Assembly (NCBI RefSeq): GCF_019649055.1
Contig: NW_026570251.1
Span: 930,001-994,000, forward strand
Direction of reading: 5' to 3'
Length of the DNA: 64,000 nt
DNA from: Paramacrobiotus metropolitanus
Lineage: Eukaryota; Tardigrada; Eutardigrada; Parachela; Macrobiotidae
The translations under genes and the position numbers were made by a program. Positions within the stretch are counted from its first letter, which is position 1, and each line of letters opens with the position of its first letter. The notes beneath the pieces are model-generated. The model searched no databases. It was not told the origin of the DNA and saw only the letters and a program-made list of their open reading frames with translations. Positions 33,087-43,997 of the stretch are shown here, in pieces.

Positions 33087-36000
33087 GTTAACGCGGTCGC
33101 TAGATAATTCCGGTAAGGAACTGCATGTGACTGTGAGTCTGTGATTATGGTTTTCACCGAGAGAAAAAGAGAAATCACAACTGCTCCGTAAAATTGTACT
33201 TTACTCATTATAGATCGAAATGTAGAAGAATGAATTGTCCACTACATTCTGGTTTCCGTCAGAAAGTCATGACTTTGCGCAACTCGCTATAGCAAGAGAA
33301 ACACTGTTCTGTTCTTATAGTCCATGCTATCCATGACTCTGGAATCTTTTGTGCACATGCGCACTAAATGCCCGCATGCACGAGAGTACCCCTCATTGCC
33401 GTAATAATACGGTAGACGAAATTTAATAACCTAACAATTAGGCCACTATAAATATTTCATTATAATTAATACTAATTAAACGTATATTAAATGCCTAAAT
33501 GCCTAAACCGCAAAAATAGTGTGGTCTGGCGCGACGTGGTATCCCACTTAGAGTAACCCATAAAATTTGTAATTTGCGATGTTCCTTTACGGCGTTTACG
33601 CCACCCATTTCAGAGCCGGGTTGTACGCGTTACCGAACGATTGCAGATCGAAATTAGGTTTGTTGACTCGTGTGCACTCTCTACCCATTGAATTGGGCTG
33701 TCGGTCAAATTGGACTTGAACTATGAAGTGAAAAGCGTAAAAACTAAACAGTCAAATTGCATGTGTACTGGTACTAAGTATAGTACAGTTAACGCGATAA
33801 TTTTTTGTGTGACGTCGTTGTCTTCATCCATGCTAGACAATAAATTGCGAAACACACCGACAACGTATTACTAACCATTTTGTAACCGATAGACAAATTC
33901 CTGGCGACTCTTCGCTGACCGATAAACGTTTACCCCGCGAATACATAAAACAACTAAAACACCACCGACAGATCGACGAACACTCTTCTTAGCACCTTCT
34001 AGCTTTTCTCTTTTTTGTTATACGCAGAGCTTTCTGTAAGCATATCATTCACTAAAAAGTGAACACATAAGAAAACACTAACGAAAAATTTCGAAAATAT
34101 ATTAAGAAGTGCGCCAGTACTGTGCATGCCACCAAATATGCAATATACTCGATTCATTTTGTTAATTTTCTTCGCTAGTAAATGCCGGAAGCGTGGCAGT
34201 ATGCTGGCGGAAGACAGTAAACGCCGGAAGTACGGATTTCTGGAGGATATTCGGGTACCTTTTCTACCCCCTCGCAGTCGAAACGTTTGGAACTTTCGGG
34301 TCTGCCTTTGCTGAGAGACTAATGCTAGGATCACACTTCAAGTGCGATGCATAATTCTTCGAGCCCTTTTGCTCCGCGTAGTTCGAAGCTTTAAACAACA
34401 ACGTTTTAGGCTGGCTGTTGTTAGAGGAATGCCGCTGCTGTCTTTGATAAATTAAACGCGCGATCGAAAACTGGAAGGGACAGTAATGATCTCGGTTGTT
34501 TCTTCACCGTGTAAAATTAAAATTTTAATTAATGTCTATCGGCGCGGGCTTGTTGTTGGTTATTGACTTATTGTCAGCATAAAACACTTTCAGGTGCGTT
34601 TTGAGGTACTCTTTCCACATAAGACGTCAGCCATGTATTTGTTTTAAAACGAAAAGGCTATGCTCCTGAGACATTTTGGCGCACAGTTAAGAGACCAGCA
34701 CAGTATTCAAATGTCGCCGACATTTACGCCAAACTTACCTTAGCTAATCAGACAAATTCCACACGAAAAACAGAAGAAGTGTACCAGAATAGTGAAATAT
34801 ACATATGATATCAGCCAGCCAAATTACTCCGTTCTGTGCTTTTAGACAGTTTTAGCTATAAGGCATCTGTTTCCGCTGCCCACTGCGACAGTGTGATGAG
34901 AAATGGCTGTGAATCCACAGCAATACTGGGGATTGTTAACGTGTAATCTCCGTAGCTGTAAGTACTTACCACTTTACGATTATTTATATACCAGAATAAA
35001 TATACATAATAAATGAATCTCGATAAGCACCTACGATCTGCAGGTCTTTAGCCATTCTGTCCTTATCAGTTCTCACTTCTGACCAGCTGTTGACAGAGCT
35101 CAACTGCGGTTGTTTGGTAACTCATTTTTCTTCGTTAGAAGTTTGGTCGAGCTGCATGTGCTTTGCGTACGGCACGCATTCTCGGCAAGTTAAACCAACA
35201 AGCAGTGTGCGGTGCCCATTACCCTTAACGCTGGTCGGGTTGTGTCAGGTGGTTATTTGTGGAAAACACACCATGAAGGCAAGCGATTCGACGGAACGTG
35301 GCCGATTTTTGTGCTGCTGCTTACCGGAAACATAATTGTTTCCGGTTGTCAATGTCACTCGCCTCATTATCTGCACTTGTTGGTTGGAATTCGATAAAAA
35401 TGCGAACATGCTGCGGAAAAAAACTCGTTCGGCGCATTCCTGGCGGTGACCCTGGAGAGAGCAATTCGATGTTGCAGTGCAATTAGAAATATTTTATGCT
35501 TTTATGCAAAATCATGTCATTCTTAATTGAATGAAATTTCTAAATATTTCTAACTCGTGCATAAATATATCTTGGCATTTGCCACTTGTCACGTTTTATC
35601 GCTTGCCAGTAAGCCACCGCCAGTGGCAGGTGACACTGGTACCTTTTACACCCTGCCTGCCATGTGTCTTTTATAGCAAAGGTTCAAGAAGATTGGATAA
35701 TAGCCAGACTTTCGGTGTACAACAATGCATTCAAACTTTTCGCCCATTTTTAGTACGCCATATCTCGGCAACCGGATGTTGCGCGCGTAAACGGTTTTCC
35801 GACCAATGTATACAAATCATTTAGCTTTAGAATGTTATAAAGTATTACAAAAAAGTGATTCGGAGTGTGCGAAAGCGAAAGTATTAGTGTTACTTTAGTG
35901 TACGTATCCCACATTTTCTGACACCACGTACCGGGCCATTTCCCTTAAGAGGCAGCTTGCTCAAATCAGCAACAACATGCTGGTAGCGCAGAAGAGGAAA

Positions 36001-36914
36001 AGAAACGAGCTTATCCGAAAGTTGCTGCACCAGCACCAGTCAATTATCGATGTTGGCCGATGCATCAAAATCAAGAAGTTCCCAGCCACTCTGTTGATTT
36101 TGCTTGAATCTTGCTTTCCTTTTAAATCTTTGGAAACTAGCTCTGGTATGTACAGAGGGTGATTTTACAATATGCTTCCACTTCTTTCATAAATTTATTA
36201 TAATCTTTTTTATTTTTGCATTTATTTGCAGCATGTACAGACTGTACATAAATTTTGGCCTACTGAATAATAAACAAAAATCAAAGTTTCAATCAGTGCA
36301 CGGTCGCGAGAAAATTTGACCAATATTCGTTGTCAATCTGTACGGCCTGAGTGGATCGGTTGTGTAGGATCCTTGATGGTCTCAACAGATCAAGGTCCCG
36401 CTGAATTTTTTAACAAGTGATATTTTTGTGGTACTGCATTTCTTTAGTTTGATTCTTTTCCAGTTTCCAGTATGACGTGGTTCAAAAATTATGTAGCTTT
36501 GTTCTCATAAGTATGTGTCTTTTATAGCGCAGCTTAAAAAAACTGGGAAGGATTTATTAAAAGAATGCAAGCACCACTTAACAAAAACAATATGAACACA
36601 ACGTAATTAAAAATATGGCAGATGGCCGTCGCAGACATGAATAAAGTAAAGACCAATTCTGGTGTCGAGCAAGGTGTATCACAATGAAACGGGGAACTTT
36701 CCGCCCATTTTAAATCGACATATGTCAGCGATCGGATGTTGAGCGCAAACGTTGATTATCCGGTCAATGTATACAGATCAGTTGTCTTCTGATTATAGTT
36801 ATCATGGGGTAGTACAAAAAGGTGTTTCCGAGCGCGCGAACGCACAAGCTTCGATAAATGCATGCGAAGCTGGCACTTTGTACCGGAATAACCGGATATT
36901 TTATCTTAACCACT
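33087..36914. other. 3.8-kb spacer, no supported gene
   Basis: No exon is supported. The segment 33850-33970 resembles part of 46480-46620 (shared CTGACCGAxAAACGTTTA). At 35745-35890 and 36699-36840 are two copies of a dispersed repeat with a GGATGTTGxGCGC core, followed by GTCAATGTATACA and then a GCGAAAGCGAAAG-type segment. The block from about 35960 resembles 31520 onward. Confidence 0.45.
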
Positions 36915-37956
36915 TTAAGTCAATATCAACAAGTGCACAAGAGCGTATAATTCACACACCACCGAATGGATCTTCACCATGTGGCCAAAGCGGATGAGTG
37001 CCGGGGAGTTTCTGCAGAATTCGCAGCCAATATCCAGTCCAGGTCGGTGCGGGAAGAACTCCACGAGCGTGCATTCCCATAGAAGAATTATGGGTACTGT
37101 GATGTACATGGAAAGAATGAAGCTGCACGGTAATATCGTCCCGGCCGAGTCGGCTGACACGGCTGTCTGGCCGAAATTGGTGACGTTGGCCGCTGTGATA
37201 CTAGCGATATGCGGAACCGCCATAGGGCGTAGCAGGTACGCCATGGTACGCTGCAGGAGGACGGCGCACCACACGGCCAAGAGACGGAACATCCAGCGCG
37301 TGATACGCTGTGCGGTGGGCGTGGCATGCTCCGGACACAGCCGGCCGAGTAAGCCGGTGAAGGTCCCATAGAAGGCGGTGATATTGGCGCTCACTGACAT
37401 CGAAACGACCAGGTTAACGGGACAGCCAGGCGGCTGCGGAGTCTTCCAGATTAAGTCTACAACAGTTGGTAAACGGTTACAATGTACCGGCGAAATGGTG
37501 TACATAGCGAACCTCCATTAAAAGAAATATTCTACCCGGTTATTGGGAAATTGTTTTTTGTCTAATTTTGAAAATTTATACTTATTTCAGTTTAAAGGCA
37601 GTTAAGAATGGAAAAGTTTATTATGCGTAAAATAGCGGAAAGCGGAAAAGTAAACTGCCAATAAAAGAAGCACTAACGGAATTAACAGTGTTACTGGTCA
37701 GTTGCGTTAAAAACCAATACTGCGAGACTTGTGCAGTACCAAGGCGGTGATACCAGGGCGCTTCTGGAAGGCGATGAAGGTATCAGATAAGAGCCATTTT
37801 GGCAATAGAATTTAATGCACCCATTTTGCGGCCATCTTATAGATATCTGCTGTAGAATACAAAAAGCCTATAAAATAACTTACCAGGCACACTCAAGAGG
37901 ATAATGGCGCAGCCCAACATGTTCAAAAGAGATGAATACCCAAATATTGCTTCCAT
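36915..37956 (-). CDS. Four-pass membrane protein, orphan family, copy 4
   Basis: Exon 1 is 37956-37884 (MEAIFGYSSLLNMLGCAIIL, donor GTAAGT). Exon 2 is 37456-36915, after CAACTGTTGTAG. The product is about 204 residues. It is the closest relative of copy 3: residues from RPMAVPHIAS to the C-terminus are identical, whereas the ectodomain start (PVNLVVSMSVSANITAFYG) differs. The shared 3' flank, intron fragments (CTACCCGGTTA, CTAATTTTGAAA) and 5' flank show that the whole block was duplicated, with the intron here about half the length. No lesion is visible. The four-helix topology matches the other copies. Confidence 0.83.
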
Positions 37957-38777
37957 GTTAACGCGGTCGCTGGCTCGCTAATGCACCCTAAGGAATGCAG
38001 CAACTAACTCACCAACTACACGCATCAGTTCCCGTAAATAGCTGTTTGTAACTGTGATGATTCTTATCACCGAGAAAAAGAAGAGAAATCACAGTTGGTA
38101 TTAACTAATTAAAAACACAGCCTTTATTGCGTCTTTGTGTCCGTACTATATTATACATTGAAATATGCACGCACACAGACCCACTGTACGAAAATTTACG
38201 GTTGCGAGTATATACTGATCTAAAATACTAACTGGGCTTGGAAGGGTAGGCGATCGCGCTGGTGTCTATGCATAAAACCAAAACGCTACTCAAGACAGTG
38301 CATGCTTGCTGCGATTGCCCCTGTGAATCAAGGCTCCGCTGCTTGAAAATCGCGAGTATGGAGCCGGAGGCTCGGACTGTTTAGGCCTCTCAACTTTTCT
38401 TTCTTGAGTAATGTACTCATAAAAGATCTGGCTGTTAAGAGTAAGAGGCAGCTTGCTGTCTGCAACCATCAGTACTGCGATATCGAACAATACACAGATG
38501 TTCTGCTCTGAGTGCTCTCTGTCCAGTCGTTCAGGCTGCGCCCACTTGTTCTGGTATACAATTATGCTACGACCGTGGATTACGACCATGGACAATGGAT
38601 AGCGTGGACTGCATGGTTGAACATATCTTTATGTTCTTGTTTGTGCGACTGAGCTGTATCATTTATGACCATATTTGTGCGGGAAATTCATGCCTTTATG
38701 GTGTTATGCATTTATATGCGTGAGTGGGTGTGAGCGATGGTCAAGTGGGAATGAGAGGAAGGCAGGACTAATATGGC
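37957..38777. other. Promoter side of copy 4 and spacer
   Basis: No exon is supported. The segment 38030-38095 is homologous to sequence upstream of copies 3 and 6 (GTAACTGTGATGATT, CACCGAGAAAAAGAAGAGAAATC), so it may hold conserved promoter sequence of the family. The minus frame 38290-38595 has no domain pattern. Confidence 0.4.
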
Positions 38778-40421
38778 CTGCAGGAGGGGTATTGCTAAAG
38801 TCTGTGACTGTGACTGGGTGGGACTGGGTGGGAGTGTGAGTTTATGTGACTGGGACCTTCTGTGACTGTGCCGGACTGGGCCTGGGAGCGATTGGGACTG
38901 TGATCATTTGGGACTGGGACTAGTGTGCGCTACTTTACGCCAAATTGACCGAAAGCGCACTTCCGGCCAGTTTTTTAACCGAAGTTAAAAATGCGTGTGT
39001 TAAACTACAAACATTTTAATCGAAATCCGTCTGGCCAATCAGAAAGCTAAGGCGGTAGCTCTGAACGATTGAAAGTGTCCGTGTGTTTGAGGCCATCTAA
39101 CAGCAGCTTTTTAGATCGCCTGTTTAAACAGTACAACAGTTAATTTATTTTTACCTGAAATTGTGTGATGTCAGCGTATTTTTTTACGAAAGCAAATTCT
39201 TTAATTTTTTATGAATGAATATAATTTACAAAAAAAGAAGTTTTTGAAATTTACAATTAGGCAGCAGTGGTACGGGCCACACACTTGACCATGAGCTTGA
39301 GATTCGTGTACATGCACGAAAACTTACACTTTCGCGCACTCCCAAACGCATTTTTGATTCGGTTTATAATATTCTGTGGCCAGAAGATTTGTATACGCTG
39401 GCGTGGAAACCGTTTGTGCGCGCAACATCCGGCGTGGCCATAACACTGTCGCCTCGTTTGCAGAGGATGGTTTTTTGTGATTTTCCATGTATCTGTCCAA
39501 TTAACAAACAGCAATTTGCTAGAAGATGGGATGGATGCTGTTGCCAGCAGTGCAACTGAAGGCACCGGGCAGCATTTAGACCAGAATCACCAGATGTATA
39601 GAACAATATTATGATACTGTATTGTGCACAATTTACAGTGAACTGCACATATATTGGCTGTAAACATATAGTTCGGACAGTACAAATTTAATACGAATTA
39701 AAATGTCGCATTAATTGCAAGAATAAGGTATATTCTAGAATTTGGTGGTTAATTCGCTCAGAAATAGCCTATAAAAGATTTTCCATAAATCACGTAAGCA
39801 AGGTAAGTAATTTACTGTACTTAGTTAATTTCTTTCGTGCAGTTTGCGCGGGGTTTACTAGTCAGAAAACAATACTAGAAGAGCACGTGTCACTTTGCTG
39901 CAGAACTTACATGGGTTACTGTTAACGGTAAGTAACGGTTATTTTGCCACTTTCTTAAAAGGCGTTTCCTAGCCTCCTGTGCTTGTACATCCAGCCACTG
40001 CTCCAGTCAATATCGCGCGATGCGCTGTTACATATTTCAGAGTTCATGCAGTTTTTGAATTATTGTTTTTTTTTATGGACAAAACCAGGGAGAGACCAGG
40101 GCTTGTGTGTTGTAAAATTATATTATTAAAAATTTTGTTGTGTAAACTTTTATTGACGACAACCATTAATGCATTAAAGGTGCAAAACTTTAAAAAAAAC
40201 TTCAGTTTAAATCTGGCCGGAAGTGCGCTTTCGGTCGATTTGGCGTCAAGTTGCGCACACTAGTCCCAGTCCCAAATGGTCACAGTCCCAATCGCTCCCA
40301 GGCCCAGTCCGGCACAGTCACAGACGGTCACAGTCACAGAAGGTCCCAGTCACATAAACTCCCACTCCCACCCAGTCCCACCCAGTCACAGTCACAGACT
40401 TTAGCAACACCCCTGCAGGAG
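38778..40421. mobile_element. Non-autonomous DNA element with long TIRs and 9-bp target duplication (MULE-like)
   Basis: Terminal inverted repeats of roughly 200 bases flank a 1626-base element (38787-40412). The left TIR starts GGGTATTGCTAAAGTCTGTG and the right TIR, read inward, starts GGGTGTTGCTAAAGTCTGTG. Both continue through phrases such as GACTGGGTGGGACTGGGTGG, GGGCCTGGGAGCGATTGGGA and CCGAAAGCGCACTTCCGGCC. The right TIR has an extra ~15-base GTCTGTGAC unit. The 9-base direct repeat CTGCAGGAG lies at 38778-38786 and 40413-40421. Long TIRs with a 9-base duplication are typical of Mutator-like elements. No transposase is present; inside are short frames and an inverted copy of the local dispersed repeat (39295-39425). 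hAT (8-base duplication) is a less good fit. Confidence 0.85.
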
Positions 40422-41340
40422 CGGTTGTGCAGTGGTCAGATTGGTGTGTATGGTTTCATAGCTTTGTGGCTGTATGCGAATATGAGCGTGTTATGCGAGT
40501 ATGCATATTGATGTGGTATATAAGTCGATGCAACTGTGTGGAGACGACACAGTTGTCGGGAGTACAGCTGTCAAGGTGGAATTAAAGTCAGTCTTCTCCC
40601 GTTAGTGCACGTTGTGGCGCAAACGTATAGCATTAGGGGTTTTAATAAAAGCAATAAAAACAATTCATTAAAAATTACACTGTACGTTTTAAAAAATGAT
40701 TGGCGCTCCTGTGTAAAAGTCACTGTTTTGCTTAATAACTTCTTATGGGCCTGGCTTTTCACCTTTTATAACCTGAAGCGTGGAAAATCCTGTGTCCACT
40801 TTGTAAATCGCGGGTCCCTCAAAAACCGGGTAACTTAAAAAGCGGGTGCTCAAAAATCGGTCACTAATTTAAAAACCGGGTAACTCATAGTGCGCTCCAT
40901 GTGTCACCAATTGGTCTACTGACCGATGGCCTTTCTGGTGATATTTGTTCAGAGTGCGCTGTCCCAGTTTCCAGCTCATAATGTTGTTCTTTAGAACAAA
41001 CAGGTTTGGGGTTGTTTTGGCGTTCGATCTGTATGCACTGTTCAACTGCACTGCAGCAGTCGATTTTGTGTCACCGTGAACTAGAGTACACTCTGTACGC
41101 TTGTTTTTCTTTAACCATGTATCGGCTAAACAGAAAGCAAATCTTTTTAAAGTTGGAGATGTGACTGGTGCTGTAGTGGCTGCTGTCCGTTGTACTGAAT
41201 GCTACAGGCTGGAAAGTACAGCTACCGGCAAGTTTCAGGTGATTACGTATGTTTTGTTATTGCGCGCCAGCGACTGCTAAACAAGCTGCCATTTACCGGT
41301 TGCATATGCGGACATCACGACACAGCGAATGTGTCACCCA
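40422..41340. other. Spacer, no supported gene
   Basis: No exon is supported. A short local repetition of AACCGGGTAACT and AAATCGG-type phrases occurs at 40820-40890. Confidence 0.4.
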
Positions 41341-41348
41341 ATAATTGG

Positions 41349-41630
41349 CAAAACTGTCCGGACGGATAAACCGTCCGCCGATCGCTTGCGCCATGAATTC
41401 GGCAAAACCGTCTGCCGATCCAGTAAAACGTCAGCCGTAAATTTTGCCTACCAGAATGTTTTGCCCAGTTCGAATTCAGATCCAAGATTTTCACGCGGAC
41501 CGTCTGCCGGACTGCACACATATATTCGCGATTAAACAACTTTGCCGGAGTGTGGTTTCGGGACGGACAGTTTTGCCGGCTTATCAGTCAAAAGCATCCG
41601 ACGAGCGGTTTATCCGTCCGGACGGTTTTG
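41349..41630. repeat. MITE-like inverted repeat element, 282 bp
   Basis: Arms at 41349-41373 and 41606-41630 are 25-base inverted repeats with one mismatch, starting CAAAACTGTCCGGACGG. Internal sub-repeats of GGCAAAACCGTCTGCCG type fill the element. It has no coding capacity. No clear target duplication is seen. A related, more diverged copy lies at about 31005-31260. Confidence 0.7.
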
Positions 41631-42147
41631 AAGGTTACACACCGCAATAAAAATACATGTTATCAGTTTTGTTGCGCACTTACCAGCAAGTTTGATGGAC
41701 TGTCCCATTTTCAGCATGAAGACGCGCGGTTTCCAGACAGCGCTTGGTAGTGCTGTCTCTCCTTTCGCTGCGTTTTCGACTAGTTGTGAGATTGCGGTAA
41801 ATGAGAGCAACATCAGTCAGCTGTCTATTTTAGTTTCCCGATTTACTCCAGCAAGCAACATATACCCCCTACTCTAGTCGGCACATGTCGTTGTGCGGCA
41901 TGCAGCCGGTACTTATTTCAGTGATCTACCAACTGGTGGCCTGGTATTGACGAGAAGTACATTCTCATCTCACATACGACTTGGCGCCGCTACTTCACAC
42001 TGATGCCACTTAAATATAGCATACTTTTGGCTCCTTGCTAACGTTGGATCTCTTTTCTTCCTAATCAGGATTAGTAACGTTATCACAGACAGCGCTTTCC
42101 CATTGCCTCGCTGATTGTCGCTTTTCTGGGTTAACAGTTGCGGTAAG

Positions 42148-43393
42148 ATGTTCATACTACATATGCTGTGGGCTATTATCCTGAATTGCTTGGGGATCGC
42201 GACCTTCGTCTGGAATTTCCCCTGTAATTTTCCGTCTTGAATTTCCCCTATATGTCCCCTGTAAGTAAGAAATCGTACGGTCGTTCAGATAGCCATTTAT
42301 AGTAAGTTAATGGGTGATGGACTAATAGTCATTTATTACAAATTCCTACAACCGATTTTCATCAGATTTTCTTCTTCACCCAATTGCGTGTGTGCTAAAT
42401 TTTAAAAAGATCGGCCTATGGCTGCTGCTCAGCCTCCTGGCATTTTATTTGAATTCTACTTCACCATTAATTCTCTAATAGGAGGTAGCGCGCAGAAGCA
42501 CTTTTCCCACCGATATGTGTTGTACAAGTGTTTTGGCTACAGAATGGCATAGAACACTGGAAAAAGTCTTTGACCGGGTACAAAAACAAACGTTACCGCG
42601 CAAGTACGGGAACCGGATGCTAGGTGCCGGCAAGTACGGGAACCGGATGCTTCCCTTAACAGCAGCATTTTTTTAGGTGGACCTGCGCCACCTAACTGAG
42701 CAGCTGCTGTATAATAATCAACCATACAGGGAGAGGGCGGTGTCGCAAACTCGCGGGGCACCTTCCACAAATCATAAACGAGATCATCCTAGAGATAATT
42801 TCCCCGTATATCCCAAATAAATTGCACTTGTGCACCAATTGTTGCAGGCCACATTTGGAAAACTCCCCAGCCGCCTGGTTGCCCCGTTAATTTCCATGTC
42901 TCACTATCGCTTAGGCCACAACCTCTTCACCTTCCACGGCTCTGCTACCGGCTTAGCCGGCCCGCTGTGCTCGGAGCACGCCACCCCCAGTGCACAATGG
43001 ACCGCGCGCTGGATGTTTCGTGTGTTGGGCGTGTGGAGCCCCGTTCTCCTGCAACGTACCGCGGCGTACTTGCCGCGCCTCGAGGAGGTCCCTCGCGCCG
43101 CAAATGCCACAATCGGCATCATCGCCAATACCACCCGTCTTGTAGCGCCAAAGGATGCGGCCAAGACGGGCTGCGAATGGAACAGCTTCATTCTCTTCAT
43201 GTACATCATGGTGGCGCTAATTTTTCTATGGGAGTGCACGGTAGTGGAGTTGTTTCCGCAGCGGCCCGGATTTTATTTCCCCTGTGTGTACTGCGACAAC
43301 TCCCGATGGATGCTCTGGTTTGGCCGCGCGTCGAAGATCGTATCGGTTGCGTGGACCCTGTACGCGGTGGTGTATTTGTTGACCTTAACATAG
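42148..43393 (+). pseudogene. Four-pass family copy 5, frameshifted
   Basis: This copy is related to copy 2 (inverted relative to it). The exon-1 equivalent is 42148-42223 (MFILHMLWAIILNCLGIATF), but its donor is GTAATT, where copy 2 has GTAAGT. A partial repeat of the exon end and a GTAAGTAAG follow at about 42235-42262, after an in-frame stop. The exon-2 equivalent is 42848-43393, after ATTGTTGCAG. Compared with copy 2, one extra base near 42911 shifts the frame (CGCTTAGGCC against CGCTGGGCC). The remaining 160 codons are intact to the stop, with LCSEHATPSAQ, LLQRTAAYLP, LWECT and RPGFYFPC. Two independent lesions make a pseudogene likely; assembly error at the extra base cannot be excluded. 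Confidence 0.75.
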
Positions 43394-43990
43394 CAGTGTT
43401 TAATGCGGAATACACTGTACGCCGATGAAGCGGAATATACGCCGACTGAGTTAATTTGCAAAACATCGGTGTGGCAACTTCTCATTTATTCTGATTCTGA
43501 TTAGCTGGTTTTCGCTGAAAATGTGATAGAATTACTTTGGAGTCGAAGTAATTTGTTTTCTAAACCTTTCCTGAGTGTTATAGCTTTAGCTAACCCCTAG
43601 TTTCACGAGTTATGGACTGTACCTACGATAATGGTGTCTTCGGCAGTTGTATCCAGCCATTTTGTGGTTACATGGCATTACTTGCAGTCCCGAGAGTTTA
43701 GTTGTCTCTGTTACTTTTGCCCATGTTGGAAGAGTGAACGCGTAGTGTGCCACTGTGCAGTAAAGTTTCTGTGATGACTTTGCTGAAATTCGCGAGGCCA
43801 AGTTATGCACGACTGAGGAGGATAATTTTTTAGCATATTTTAGCAACCGAAAATTGCGCGCCCAAACGTTAATTTTCAGGTCAATGCATACAGATTATAA
43901 CGCGGAGCAAAAGTATATCCAAACGCGCGAAAGTGAAACTTCAAGGGATTTGTAAAAAGCTGGTACTACTGTATAGTGTATATGTACCGC
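43394..43990. other. Spacer between copies 5 and 6
   Basis: The first ~130 bases are homologous to the 3' flank of copy 2. At 43835-43960 is another copy of the dispersed repeat (TTGCGCGCCCAAACGTTAAT, GTCAATGCATACA, GCGCGAAAGTGAAAC). No exon is supported. Confidence 0.45.
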
Positions 43991-43997
43991 GGGTGCT

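Noticed and set aside
38787-40412. Long-TIR element as a hAT transposon
   Set aside because: CAGGGGTG-like ends suggest hAT on one side only; an 8-base duplication does not fit, while a 9-base duplication with GGG ends fits both sides.
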